This document shows, piece by piece, positions 1 through 11,500 of a stretch of 64,000 bases of DNA. Below the pieces are notes generated by a model, which saw only the letters and a program-made list of their open reading frames with translations, ran no database searches and was not told the DNA's origin. Made by a program: the position numbers and the translations under genes. Source of the stretch: Allium sativum (taxonomy: Eukaryota > Streptophyta > Magnoliopsida > Asparagales > Amaryllidaceae); assembly GCA_030737875.1 (NCBI GenBank), contig CM060920.1:479352861-479416860 (forward strand), written 5' to 3'. How positions within the stretch are numbered: the stretch's first letter is position 1; the number at the start of each line of letters is the position of its first letter.

Positions 1-1652
1 GATCATACATAGTACAAAATACAGTTTCAGCTTTACATAAAATGTCTATAGCGGAATCAAAACATAATATGTACAACAGGAGCTGAACAACATAAAACGA
101 AAGAAATGATAGAATCCATCTTCATCTCCAAAGCTATCCAAAAAGAGCCTGCTAAAACTTGAATACAAGGCTGCCCATGTAGAAAATAGGACACCTGAGT
201 TTGTAAGTGAAACAAACTATGAGTCAGTCATGGGACTGGTATGAGAAATCTTCTTAACTTATTTTATAATAAGGCCAATCACAGGACCACGCCGCTAACA
301 CGGAACGGGTTTACTCCATTGGATTGCCAGTGCTCAAAACAGGTAAATTATTTAAACATCGCAATGCCTTTATAAAAATGAAGCCATTATAAGACTCAGT
401 TCCCATCACACAATGCAACACAAACCGGAGGATAGAGTTTTACCTTATAATGGCCAAAATATACTTGATACGAATAAAACAAAAGCATTTGATATTATTA
501 CTAGTGTTTATACGTTTCAAAAACAATTTCAATCATAAGCTTCAATCATAGACGGCATAAATGCCTCATACCACTATGTCGCCATATATACGTATACAAT
601 CAAAACCGAACGATGTCGTATTTGGAAATTGGAATTCCGTCATGAACCAAGGCAAGGGATCGTCCTTACCGTTTCGAGACGCTCTAGCCTGAACCCTCAG
701 GATCAGAATGCATCGACCCTTGGATCGTCAGGGCCGGTCCACACGAAGTGGATTAAAATGACTGAACACTGCGTTTCCACACCCTACGGGGCGTCAACTG
801 GTCATATACCGACCAAACCATCGGCCCTGTAGCGACCGATATAGCCGAGGCGCCTCGCTATCCATCATCCACATAAGTAAAATGCCCGGGCGTGTAAAAC
901 CCAAAACACCACTCCTAGCTAGAAGGAAACGCATGTTCTCCCTGATGTCCTCTCCTGTTTCTGGCTCATATCGGGGTGTGAGGCTCGTGAATCAACGCTA
1001 AACACAAAGCTAGCTATTTAAAGCCGTGCTATGATGATTAACCACAAGGCTCTGCTTTTAAATAAAAACCTTTGATCACAACATCTCTGCATGCTACGTT
1101 GTCAATCTACAACATCAGACACGCATCCATTTACAAGTTTGTTCCGGGTCTGAATGAAACCAGAGGTGTCTTATTCCTCTCCCGTATGTCCAATACAGCA
1201 GAGAGGCCCTCGCACATCCGAACGATCAACAAATACGTCTGGACGACCACCATTGTAACCCCTTCAGGGCAGCAACTCCCATCAAAGGCATCAGTAGCCA
1301 TCCATTCGATGTGAAGATCCTCGGTCTTGCACCGTCTTCATATCTTCGACTTCTAACTATCGATCAATTATTTGAAATGAGAATTAACTCGTCCTTTTCA
1401 AATAATTCACGTATATTTAGAATTTCAAATCAATTCATTTCCATGGTCAAATTATTTGACGTCCATAATTCAGTTCATTAATGTAATTTTCACGTCAAAC
1501 ACATTCAACCGTCAAATATCCTATAAACCGAGTAAATTTTGTTTATTTCCATTCCATATCATTTATAATATTTTATAACGATTTGTCGCTATTTTTTATT
1601 TATTTAAATATAGCCACTTTATTCAAAACGATGCTTCAGGCCATAACGTGGC

Positions 1653-2094
1653 CATGGCGTTGTTTTTCTCCAGATTTGATTTACACATGTCTGAAAATCT
1701 AACTGTTGGATCTTTACATATTTTATATCATTGGAAAAATCTTTTCAAAGTGGACCCAGCGTTTCCAATTTTGGGAAAATCCGACGATCGGATCTCCCGG
1801 TACAATCGTTTAAAGTTACGATTTCAAAACACGAACTGCAGCGTCGTTATTCGATTTAATTTAATTATATTTATATATATTAATATAATCCATTCTGGCG
1901 CTGTTTTCATTCAGATTTGAATTTAACATTTCACAAAATCTAACCGTTGGATCTTTACAAATTTAGGGTCTCGGAAAGATATTTCCAAAGCATACCCAAC
2001 AGTTTCAGTTTCGGGAAAATCTGATGGTCGGATCTCCCGCAATTATCGTTTAAAATCACGATTTCAAAATACTAACTACAGCTTCGTTATTAGA

Positions 2095-2125
<31 letters not shown>

Positions 2126-2130
2126 ATATA
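1653..2130. repeat. Tandem duplication of about 235 bp inside element A LTR
   Basis: Two diverged copies share landmarks in the same order: CAGATTTGA, ATCTAAC.GTTGGATC, GGGAAAATC, CGGATCTCCCG, ACGATTTCAAAA and a TA-rich end. The same two copies occur in the right LTR (about 28828-29050 and 29055-29285), so the duplication predates integration of element A. Confidence 0.75.
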
Positions 2131-2822
2131 GTCCATTCTTCGATTTCCACACCATTACATTACATATATGTGATAAAAATAATATTTTTATTCAACAAAT
2201 ATCTATTTCAACACATGACTATTTCTAACACTTCATATTTATAATAAAAATGTGGTTTTTATTGTTAAAAACACTTTATTTTAAAAATGAAGATTAATAG
2301 CAATTCATATATATTATAAAAATGTGATTTTTATCGTTAAAACAATTTATTTCAAACATGAATATTTTATACTTCGTACGTACAATAAAAATGTTATTTT
2401 TATCGTTCAAACAATTTCATTTCATACATTCAATAAAAATGTTATTTTTTCCGTTTAAACAATTTATTTCAAAAAGGAATATTTTTCCAACACATGAATA
2501 TTAATCAAACATATGAATATTTCAGAAAATTTCGGCAACATAACGGCAGGGCAGTTAAAACCGACACTGTCCTGAGTATGGCTCCTCGCTCTATCTTAAA
2601 GCCTCGAAGCTTTTGACAATGGGGATTTCAATAATCTAGTTCGTACGCAGACGAATTTTTCCACAAATTAATCCTATTTGTTTCCAACCACAAACAACCA
2701 TAATCAAATCATCCATTCGTCATATTCACCAAATTTCACGTCAACCAAAATCCAAACAATCACAACCAATATATATCGTCCATGGTCTGTGGACGAGGGG
2801 AGTGTATATATATATATATATA

Positions 2823-2827
2823 TATAT
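2823..2827. repeat. Left target-site duplication of element B
   Basis: TATAT here pairs with TATAC at 19749-19753 with one mismatch. The target was a TA microsatellite in the LTR of element A. The uninterrupted site survives in the other LTR near 29950-29970. Confidence 0.6.
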
Positions 2828-3516
2828 TGTTGGCTAGCTTCTGGATCAAGCCACCAAGATTCACATGTATGTTCACTACTAGGTTTTACTCGTAGGAGCC
2901 ATGAAACCCCGATCGCGGTCATTGAGCCTTGACGGATCGTGACATGCTAGCTCCACCCCCGATCGTGGATCCTTACCGCGACCCGATCCGTCCTCTCAAG
3001 AGTCCCACGATCCGATTCCTGAAGCTGAGGGATGAAGTCCACGACCAAGTCATCCACGACCCGAAGATGAAGGATCTTATGCCACCTGTCCATAACTGTC
3101 ATTTTGACCATTTCTCCATTAGGCTACGAACCCGTCTGAGATCATCGGGATTTGTGACACGTAAGACCACGATCCGCCTGAAGAAATCAACTATAAATAG
3201 TCCCAAATTTTGCATTTTTGGGGATCTTTTGGCAATTCGGAGCTCTGATTCCACCGTTATAATAACTCCATTATTTCTACTCAGAGTTATCTTGAATTTA
3301 CCGAGTGAATCAATATTGTAAAAGTGAGGTTGAGAGATAAATCATTGGTTGTACTCGAATCTTAAGTATAATCATTGATATATAGTGGACGTAGGCTCAT
3401 TAACGTCGAACCACTATAAACCTTGTGTCTTTTCTGCTTTTTCTTGCATTTTTTATGATATTAATCTCCCCCAAATTAGAACAATTTGGGTGTTAGACCC
3501 AATTTTGGATCTAACA
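2828..3516 (+). repeat. Element B 5' LTR
   Basis: TG...CA ends with a downstream primer-binding site. A TATA box lies at 3191-3200. The U3 part (2880-3180) is crowded with GGATCG and CGATCC words. Near the end is a hairpin-capable segment, TATAGTGG ... CCACTATA, at about 3382-3418. Confidence 0.92.
3191..3200 (+). promoter_or_regulatory. TATA box of element B LTR promoter
   Basis: CTATAAATAG, at the same place in the 3' LTR (TTATAAATAG near 19421). It would start the gag-pol transcript roughly 30 bp downstream. Confidence 0.7.
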
Positions 3517-3540
3517 TTTCGGTGCTTTCACTGAGAACCG
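3517..3540 (+). other. Element B primer-binding site
   Basis: The sequence CGGTGCTTTCACTGAGAACC directly follows the LTR. Element C has TGGTGCTTTCACTGAGAAC at the equivalent place, so the site is conserved between the two elements. I did not assign the priming tRNA. Confidence 0.7.
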
Positions 3541-3652
3541 AAGTCTCAGCATATTGGATAGTAGTTCTATTGTTTGGATAGTCAAATTCGAAGAAAGCAG
3601 TCCAAAACTCCACTGTTTCGATTTTTGAAGATTTCAGTAAAGCTCAGATATC

Positions 3653-5400
3653 ATGGCTGGAAAGAAGCCTAAGAAAGTTCGAGCTTCGCTGGCGAATGAA
3701 GCTGCAAACAAAGAAATTGAAGAAAGCGTGCACGAACAGGTCGAAGAAGAGCTCTCAGATCGTGGTAATGTAGGGGCGATCCGATCCAGTGATGGTGTAA
3801 CGAACCAGACAGCTGAAGGAGTCACTACCCGATCGCAGGACCATGTCGCGATCCCTCCTGCACCTATCACCACGAACCGACGTCAAGGGGGTACCACGAG
3901 CCACCATCCTAGGAGGACCACGATCCGAACTGACACTTAGACTACTACCCGACCTGGGAAGGAAATTATGGCTCGTTCTGCTCGTGCTGGTACTTCTGCT
4001 CAACCCTGTTCGAGTTCCTTGCGTATAAGAGAAGATGAAGATGACCAGTTAGACCCTTCTACTCCAGTTACCGAAGGACATCTGACTCGGATACTTGAAG
4101 CATTGGACAGACAAACTAATGAATTGGACGCTCAAAGGCAGGAGAGCTCGTTGCTGCATCAGAATATTACTGCCTTAGGCAGACGAATTGACGATATTCA
4201 AAGGCAGGTTTTGCCACATCCAGCTTACCCTTTATCCCTGGAACATACATCCTCGTCTGAAGAACCTCGAAGAAACCGGCGATGACCTCCATTGGAAAGG
4301 GCTGAGAATATAGAAGTGCTTAATCAGAAAACCAATAACCATAACTTAAATGAGCCCATCATGCCGCGTAGGAATGGTGGCGTTATTGATCCTGCTCAGA
4401 ATCGATTTGTTCCTCCTACTCCTCGTGCGACTGATCGCGGCAATAGGGGGCAAGGGAGTTCTGTCCAGGGCTCAGACAGATGCATTCTACATCCCAACTC
4501 AGATGATAGCGTATGAAACCAAACGCTTGCAACTTCCTCACTGCCAGAGATCTAAGAATGTCATTGAGTTGCCCCTCATTAAGCAACGTCCGGACGAATC
4601 TTTGAGGTCCTATTTATATCACTTCAATTTAGCGGTCGCGGAGGTTAGAGATCCCCATGAACAAACTGTTTTGATGGTTCTGATTAACGGAATGGATAAG
4701 GATACTGAGTTTGGAAGATACCTGGCCGGTAAACCACCATTAACCAGAGAGATATTTTATGAAAAGGCCAACATCCGCATGCGTCGAGAGGAAATTTACG
4801 CCAACCGAAAGAGGAAGGCTGCTGATAAGGAGGATATCCCAAGTAATGTGGCCATTAAGCAAATGGGAGATAGCTCAGGAAAAGTTGAAGTTAATGTCGG
4901 GAGCAAGAATCAAGGCAATGGTCGCCAATCGGGGAATAGTAATAACAATAATCGGAAGAGAAATCGAGGAAATGACTCTCAGAGAAGATCATGTCCCAGA
5001 CCGTTTGAGAGCTTTACACCGTTAAATGATACGTTGGAAAACATCTTCCTGGATACACATAATGTCCTCCAATACAAAAGGCCTCCTCTGAGAGATTCTA
5101 CGAAAAAAGAGCGTGAAATTGGGAAATTCTATCTTTTTCATCAAGTTCATGGTCATTCTACAAACGAATGTCCTCATCTGAGAGATGTGATTGAAAAACT
5201 ACTCCGAGAAGGAAAGCTTGATGAATATAAGGTGACTCCTAGGGACAGGGGGCAAGCCGTACAAGCCCCGAACCAAAGCCAACCTACTGCCAAACCAACG
5301 GCTCAGCAACAAGGAAAATATATCGTTATCAATACCACAGTTGGTGGGCTTCACCTGGCAGGGCATAGTTTCAGAGCTATGGATCAGTACGTGAATGCAG
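3653..5400 (+). pseudogene. Element B gag (broken, internally deleted)
   Basis: The ATG at 3653 opens a charged N-terminal region that matches the start of element C gag. In-frame stops fall at 3938 and 4283, and the frame shifts near 4510. The later part, about 4545-4830, is the C-terminal half of a retrotransposon gag domain (IKQRPDESLRSYL, then KPPLTREIFYEKAN). A remnant zinc knuckle, FHQVHGHSTNEC, lies near 5140-5170 but has lost its first cysteine. Compared with element C, the N-terminal half of the gag domain (about 100 residues before RSKNV) is missing between 4500 and 4545. In the normal element gag forms the virus-like particle and packages RNA. This copy cannot make it. Confidence 0.8.
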
Positions 5401-6026
5401 CTAAACAACATTTTGAAGTAGAGGAATGTAGCAACCCCGAGGATAACGCTCCGGTTAAGAAACAAAAGACGATGTCTAATGACGTTATATTTCGCGAGCG
5501 AGAGAGTATTGGGGTTCACTCCCCAACCGAAGACCCATTAGTGATCACCGTCACCATCGATCCAACTATAGTTCATAAAGTTTTAGTGGATAACGGGAGT
5601 TTGGTCAACATTCTGTTCAAGAAAACATTCGACCAAATGAAACTCGAGCCAAAGGATTTGAAACCGTGCGAGGGTTGGATACGCGGATTTAATGGATCCT
5701 CGACCACTCCAATGGGATACGTGGAATTGTCAGTAACCCCTGGGGAAGGATAACGCCAGAGAGTGAGAATTCTCCCCTTTGTAGTCCTGGACATTGAGTC
5801 GCCGTACAATGCCTTTTTGGGCCGGCCAGCCCTAACCAAATTCAAGGCCTGCATTGCACCATGGTGCCTGTTGTTGAAGTTCCCGACAGATGCCGGCATA
5901 GGCATAGTCAGAGGAGATCAAGTTATTGCACGAGCATGCTACATTGCAGAGTTAAAATTGCTCCGCAAAGGGAAAGATATAGAAACAAAAGGTGGTTCTT
6001 CCCCTCCGGGGGAGGAATCGTCGTAG
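5401..6026 (+). pseudogene. Element B aspartic protease region
   Basis: The reading frame from gag runs on into a retropepsin-like domain. Its active-site segment is VLVDNGSLVNILF at about 5578-5617, with DNGS where DTGA is usual; this is common in the Tat group. It is followed by a flap-like region and a second hydrophobic motif, SPYNAFLGRP (about 5800-5828). A TAA stop at 5751-5753 breaks the frame, and the rest is read at 5754-6026. The protease would cut the Gag-Pol polyprotein. The same domain appears in element C at 43320-43781. Confidence 0.8.
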
Positions 6027-6065
6027 CAACTAAAGAAAATACCTCCGGGAGGCTCGCACAGAGAG

Positions 6066-6995
6066 TTGCCCGAGGACATAGATCCCAGAGAAGATGAAAA
6101 GGCTGGGGGCAGAATGGCGACTCCCAATGAAGCGACTGTGGATGTACCAATCGGTGACAGTGACCTAGAGAAGGTCCTGAAGATTGGATCCCAAGTGGAT
6201 CCTGTTCGAGCCAAAGAATTAACAAATTTCCTGAAAGCTAACTTGGATGTATTCGCCTGGACCCAGGCGGACATGTGTGGAATATCTCCCTCGATTATGA
6301 GTCATTCGTTAAGCATCAACCCGAAACATCCTCCTGCCAAACAGAAAAGGCGATTGCTTGGCCCAGAGAGGTCTTCCGCCTTGAAGGAATAAGTCAAAAA
6401 GCTGAGAAGTAATGGATTTATTAAAGATTCAACATACCCTGATTGGATTTCAAAACCGGTTTTGGTCAAAAAGGCCTATGGAAAGTGGCATACATGCATC
6501 GACTTCTCAGATCTAAACAAAGCCTGCCCAAAGGACAGCTTTCCGTTACCTCGAATCGATCAGTTGGTAGATTCAACCGCGGGTCATAAACTTCTTTCTT
6601 TTATGGATGCATACTCAGGGTACAATCAAATCCCCATGCATATCCCAGACCAAGAGCATACCAGTTTCATTACAGATTTGGGATTATACTGCTATGTGGT
6701 GATGCCTTTCGGTTTGAAGAATACCGGCGCTACATATCAGCGATTGGTGAATAGAATGTTCTACAACCAAATCGGGAAAACGATGGAAGTATACGTTGAT
6801 GACATGTTGGTAAAGTCCAGACAATCGTCCGATCACACTACCAATTTAGCAGAGATGTTTGGGATTCTTCGGAAATATGGGATGAAACTGAATCCTTTGA
6901 AATGTTCATTTGGCGTAGCATCTGGAAAATTCCTAGGATTGATCGTCAGCTCGCGTGGAATCGAAATCAATCCAGATCAAATTACAGCAATCTGA
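6066..6995 (+). pseudogene. Element B reverse transcriptase
   Basis: The segment 6066-6392 is the pre-RT linker (FAWTQADMCGISP, then KHPPAKQKRR), closed by a TAA stop at 6390. The RT proper follows at 6396-6995, with KWHTCIDFSDLNKACPKDSF, DAYSGYNQIPM, VVMPFGLKNTGATYQ and the catalytic YVDDM (about 6793-6807). It ends at a TGA at 6993. The finger and palm motifs and the catalytic aspartates are still present, so the damage is by stops rather than by loss of the active site. Element C keeps only the first third of this domain. Confidence 0.88.
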
Positions 6996-7019
6996 AATAT
7001 CCAAGAACCGAAGCAAATT

Positions 7020-7752
7020 AAGGATGTTCAAAGCCTCGCTGGAAAGGTGGCGGCGCTGAGTAGGTTCATCTCCAAAGCTACTGATAAATGCATCCCCTTT
7101 TCGAGCTGATAAAGCGAGGTAAGCGCAACTTTAAATGGACTCCCGATTGTATAGAAGCATTCCAGAATCTGTTGAACCATCTGAAAAGACCCCTGATACT
7201 GTCTAAGCCCGTGGATCACGAGGATTTATTTGTGTACTTGGCAGTGTCATCTCACGCAATCAGTTCAGCTTTGGTAAGAGAAGAGGATAAGGTACAAAGA
7301 CCGGTGTACAATATGAGTACGAAATATGCGGCCGCAGAACGGAATTATCCAAAAATAAAAAAGCTGGCGTATAGCTTACTAATTGCATCTAGAAAACTTC
7401 GCCACTACTTCCAGGCTCATCCCATTACTGTGTACACCGATCACCCACTGAAGCAAGTTCTGCAAAGGCCAGAAGCATCAGGAAGGTTGCTCAAATGGAA
7501 CATCGAGTTGAGTCAACTCGACCTGAACTTCCAACCCCGAAGGTCGATAAGAGGGCAGGCACTTGCAGATTTTATAGCAGAGTTCACCATCCCAGAAGAT
7601 GATGTAGTAACCAAAGAGGATGATCCGCCAAAGCTACTCCTCGACCCTAACGCCTGGAAACTATGCACTGATGGAGCTAAAAATGACAGACGATCTGGCG
7701 CCAGAGTGGTTCTCGAAACTCCAGAGAAACGGTTAATATATTACGCTCTTAG
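7020..7752 (+). pseudogene. Element B RNase H and start of archaeal-type RNase H, cut by CACTA
   Basis: After the RT stop the frame resumes with the RT connection (FNWTP-like FKWTPDCIEAF) and the usual Ty3 RNase H, with YTDHPLKQVL at about 7432-7461 and QALADFIAEF at about 7555-7584. A second domain begins at KLCTDGAKN (about 7660), the start of the archaeal-type RNase H typical of Tat elements. The coding sequence stops at 7752, where the CACTA element begins. It resumes in the same frame after 11227 once one copy of the TAG duplication is ignored. Confidence 0.85.
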
Positions 7753-7762
7753 CAATACAACA

Positions 7763-8100
7763 AATATACCATATTACAACGGTGCAAAAACGTTGTAAAA
7801 GGTTTTTACAACGGTGGAGCCACCGTCGTGTATTAAGAAGTTGTGATATACTTATATCGTTTACAACATTTCTACACCGTTGCAACACCGTTGTGAAATA
7901 TACCATATTACAACGGTGGAAAAATGTTGTAAAAGGTTTTTACAACGATGGAGCCACCGTCGTGTATTAAGAAGTTGTAAAATACATATATCTTTTACAA
8001 CATTTCTGCACCGTTGCAACACCGTTGTGAAATAGGGTATTTAACAACTTTTACTCACCGTTGTAAAATGATTTATTACAACTTTTTTTCGCTGTTGTAA
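7763..8100. repeat. CACTA left subterminal repeats with a 134-bp tandem duplication
   Basis: The block starting TACCATATTACAACGGTG at 7767 is repeated from 7901 with few changes, a period of 134 bp. Within it, ACAACGGTG and CACCGTTGT words recur in both orientations, so it can form many small hairpins. Confidence 0.85.
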
Positions 8101-8362
8101 CTTATATACATCTTACTAATATAAAGAATTCATATATATTAATACTAATATGATTCATATTTCAATGCAACAAACATAACTATACGGAATCATTCACATA
8201 TATTAATTAACATAATATTCGATCAACATACACATAGTACATCACCAACTAAACCCGTCACAAAAAACATAATCATTTCAAAATACATACATCGATCTAA
8301 CACACAAGAAAGATAGAAGCTTTGTCCACAAAAGATACATGAGCATACCCTACGAAAGCACT

Positions 8363-8515
8363 CTAACTGAAGGCAACGTAATTTTTATTCCAAACCACAG
8401 TTAATCCAACAGCTTCTCCAATGGTAGTCATTTCGAAATTCGGCTTCCACAAGAAAGCATCAGGATCCACCGCCACATCAATCCAAACTTTCCAACCTTG
8501 CGGTCCACGGTAGGA
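8363..8515 (-). pseudogene. Terminal exon of a CACTA-associated protein (DUF8039-like)
   Basis: On the minus strand a splice acceptor (TTTTTTGCAG at 8516-8525) is followed by 50 sense codons and a TAG stop at 8363-8365. The peptide includes GWKVWIDVAVDPDAF and TTIGEAVGLTVVWNKNYV. The pattern of a VxVDVAVxPDA strand followed by T-T-I-G-E-A-V-G-x-x-V-x-W is what I know from the DUF8039 tail of plant proteins encoded by En/Spm-type elements. No upstream exons can be recognised up to the right end, so the element probably lost the rest of the gene. Its orientation defines the minus strand as the coding strand. Function in transposition is unknown; the family assignment is from memory of the motif, not a search. 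Confidence 0.55.
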
Positions 8516-11035
8516 CTGCAAAAAAAAATCATTAGAGGTGCAAGCTTATATATATTGTTATTGTGACGAAAGTATAAAGGAGAAGGAAACTATAATGATT
8601 TTTTAAACATGATATTTAAAATGAACAAAAACATAACACATCATCTTAAAACAAACATTACATGTTACATATCTTATTATGCTTGTTATATTAAATGAAC
8701 ATGTTTTGCAAATAGCATTATCGATGATGCACACTTTATAATTAGAAACTAAAGCATAACATACCATGATTGGCGATTAACATTTTTGTTGGAATTTAAA
8801 ACGATTTCCAGACTTATTGAACATAGTCACATACAAATCGCAGTAACACACACATGTACACACATTACAACATATACAGTGTATGATAGAAAAAGATTCT
8901 ACAGTCCAGAGTGAAAAATGACAGTGTAACAAGAGATGGCACAAGGCAGTCCCAATCTTACAAAACCAAGAAAGAGCTAGTAGTTCAAAATGTGTCAAAC
9001 TGGAGCATCAACCAGAAGCAAGGTAGACACACCAAATAAATAGAAAGAAATTCTGGCATAATTGCAAAGCAATCACAAACTATTTGTTCAGCTCAAACCA
9101 TACATAAGTGGACGAAGAGCAATCCACTGCAAACTTTCACGATCTTCTCACCATAAAATAGTCTGCCAAAGCAGATCCAAATCAACATAGACAACCAAAA
9201 AGGAGTTGTCATAATATCATACACAGTTGCAGTAATTCAATCGAGCGGACGAGGCAAAAAACTGGTAAAACATCCTCATCGACTACAGTCAATAAACAAC
9301 TCTAAAAACCCAATACCAGAACCTTGACTCACGAAGAAAGAAAAAAAACCAACAAACCAGAAACCAAGTATTATCCATCGAACAAGTCGTACCTTATTCC
9401 ATACACAGACTCGTGAGTGGTTGCGCTAAAAAACAAGGCAGTGGTTCATGACAAGCACTATTGTCGAAGTAGATGAGGTAAAAGGATTATTGAAATAACT
9501 GAACCGAAGGGAAGAATAAGGGTACTCGAGCACCATGTTTGACAGTCGAGTCAATTTCAAATCCTTGAGATGCCATATCCTAAATTGGTGAAGCAGATAA
9601 GTCGAAGTACCAGACCGGATCTAGAATATAAAGCTCGGAAATAGAAGACAGGCAAAAAGGGAGTGCGATAGCAACAGGGAAAAATAGGCAAGGAGAAGAG
9701 AGGACAAAATCGGAAGGGAGGAGGAGAGACGGAGAAAGAAGCAACCCCAAAATTGAAATCCTAATCTGCAAAAATCACATTAAAAAACACATCGATTCAA
9801 CCCCAAACCCAATACCAAACAACTCCTGCCACTAATACAATTCGAAGGAACCCAAAATCAGCCTAATCCAACCCCAGCCACCCCCTTCGAAAAGCTCAAA
9901 CAACTCAACAACCAAATTGTAGCAGGCCGATTTGAAACGCATAGCCTAATCAAATCCGATCTCCGAAAGGAAAAATCGGACTGGAACGAGTTTATTTTTA
10001 GATGCGTTTTGGTTTCGTGAGAAAAAAGGGCATGATTTCTTAATTATTTCGTTTAAGCGAGAATAAAAAGAAGAGGGTGTGAGAACTTGGGGATCGATTT
10101 TGATTTAAGGTAGAAGAAGAGACGCAAGTAAAATACGAAACTGTGATTTGTTTTGGAGCCAAAATTTGGCTGTTCCCCCCAAAATTTCATTAACTTCTAC
10201 TTATTTCATTGTGCAAAATTAGGATTTCGTCTAAACCTACAAAATTAAACATTATAAGCTAGAACCAAAATTTGCATTAAATATAATATGGATATCTTGG
10301 GAACTATTTTGCTAAAATATCATATATTACTTATTAATAATAGCTATTATTAATTATTTCTTATTTCTTCTTAATTATAATTAAATATAATATATTAAAA
10401 GTTTATTTTGTATATTTTACTAATTACTCATTATTAAATATTTAACAATCATTATTAAAAAATAATTACTATTTATTAAATATTAAGTATATTTGTCCAG
10501 TGTACATACATGAAATTATACCCATTCAAATACAAGTTTTAACTCAGTACAAATAAATTTCCAAATAAATAAATTAGATTAAAGTTCTCAAAATTAATTT
10601 ATATTTAAAAATTTAAAATTTCTCAACAATATATCAATTTGTTTTTTTAGAAATATTAATGACATTTAATTTGAACCAAATTTAACCAAACAAATTTATT
10701 TAAATTAAATTATACTTCTCAAGATTTTTTTTATAATTTCATTAATAATATATGTCAATTCGATTAAAAACATTAGTAATAATTAACAAATATTAACTAT
10801 TATTAACTATTAACTATTTGAAAAAATTAACTATTATTAAATATTAAAAATATATTTAATTACTACTTATTAACTATTAATTATTTAATAATAATTGACA
10901 AATATTATTGATCCCCAAGTTTATTATTAAATATTATTATTATCAATATAATTAGTTATTAAATATAGATATTATAAACATGAAGTTTATACTAGGCATC
11001 TCTATTACAACGAATAAAATTAAAAGTTGTGATAT

Positions 11036-11195
11036 ATATGTTTATTACAACAGTGATTTTTTCACAGTTGTAAAAAACATTTATTACAACAGTGCGTTTT
11101 GCACAGTTGTAAAAAAACATTTATTACAACAGTGCGTTTTGCACAGTTGTAAAAAAACATTTATTACAACTGTGCAAAACACACTGTTGTAAAAT
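11036..11195. repeat. CACTA right subterminal array, about 40-bp units
   Basis: Four units of the form TTATTACAACAGTG ... CACAGTTGTAAAAAACA lie in tandem. Each is an imperfect palindrome built on ACAACAGTG and CACTGTTGT. The last unit is inverted in its core. Confidence 0.85.
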
Positions 11196-11227
11196 TAAAG
11201 TTGTAATATGGTGTTTTTGTTGTAGTG

Positions 11228-11500
11228 TAGACTGGAGTTTCGCACCACTAATAACGACTCCGAGTACGAAGCTCTAATTGCCGGGCTAGAACTCGCAAAG
11301 GAATTGAATATCACAAAGCTAGACATCTTTTGCGATTCCAAGATAGTCGTAAACCAGGTCACTTGAACGTTTCAGGCCAAGAGTCCAAGGCTGATATCAT
11401 ACTTGGAAAAAGTGAAGAAGTTGCTTGATGGTTTTGACCACCACAACATATATCATATTCCCCGAACGGAGAATCAAAAGGCAGACAAATTAGCGAAAAT
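11228..11500 (+). pseudogene. Element B archaeal-type RNase H, remainder
   Basis: The frame continues from 7749 with NNDSEYEALIAGLELA and LDIFCDSKIVVNQV, the central motifs of the extra RNase H of Tat elements (SEYEAL and DS.LVV.Q). A TGA at about 11364 breaks it. It resumes at the ATG of 11403 with the domain end HIPRTENQKADKLAKMAS. This domain would help remove RNA during reverse transcription. Confidence 0.82.

Larger units (their letters stand above)
1..2827 (-). repeat. Element A 3' LTR, R/U5-side part
   Basis: This stretch aligns from base 1 with 27177-29966, the matching part of the right LTR. It holds no believable gene. It includes an old tandem duplication of about 235 bp (roughly 1653-1895 and 1896-2130) and a TA microsatellite into which element B inserted. 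Confidence 0.85.
7753..11227 (-). mobile_element. CACTA (En/Spm) element, non-autonomous, nested in element B
   Basis: The right end read on the minus strand is CACTACAACAAAAACACC. The left end on the plus strand is CAATACAACAAATATACC, a matching terminal inverted repeat with a decayed first triplet. TAG flanks both sides (7750-7752 and 11228-11230), the 3-bp duplication typical of CACTA. Both subterminal regions are full of TTACAAC.GTG repeats in both orientations, the usual transposase-binding sites. At 3,475 bp it is too short for an autonomous copy, and I found no TNP2-type transposase. One terminal exon of a CACTA-associated protein remains on the minus strand. The middle (8,520-10,980) is otherwise non-coding, and 10,280-10,980 is extremely AT-rich. 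Confidence 0.9.

Noticed and set aside
2929..3321. 130-codon ORF in the LTR of element B (and a similar one at 19311-19553)
   Set aside because: It lies across the LTR promoter and is interrupted in the partner LTR; likely chance openness.
8777..9771. Two minus-strand ORFs inside the CACTA element
   Set aside because: Low-complexity, hydrophobic translations without similarity to CACTA proteins; treated as non-coding.
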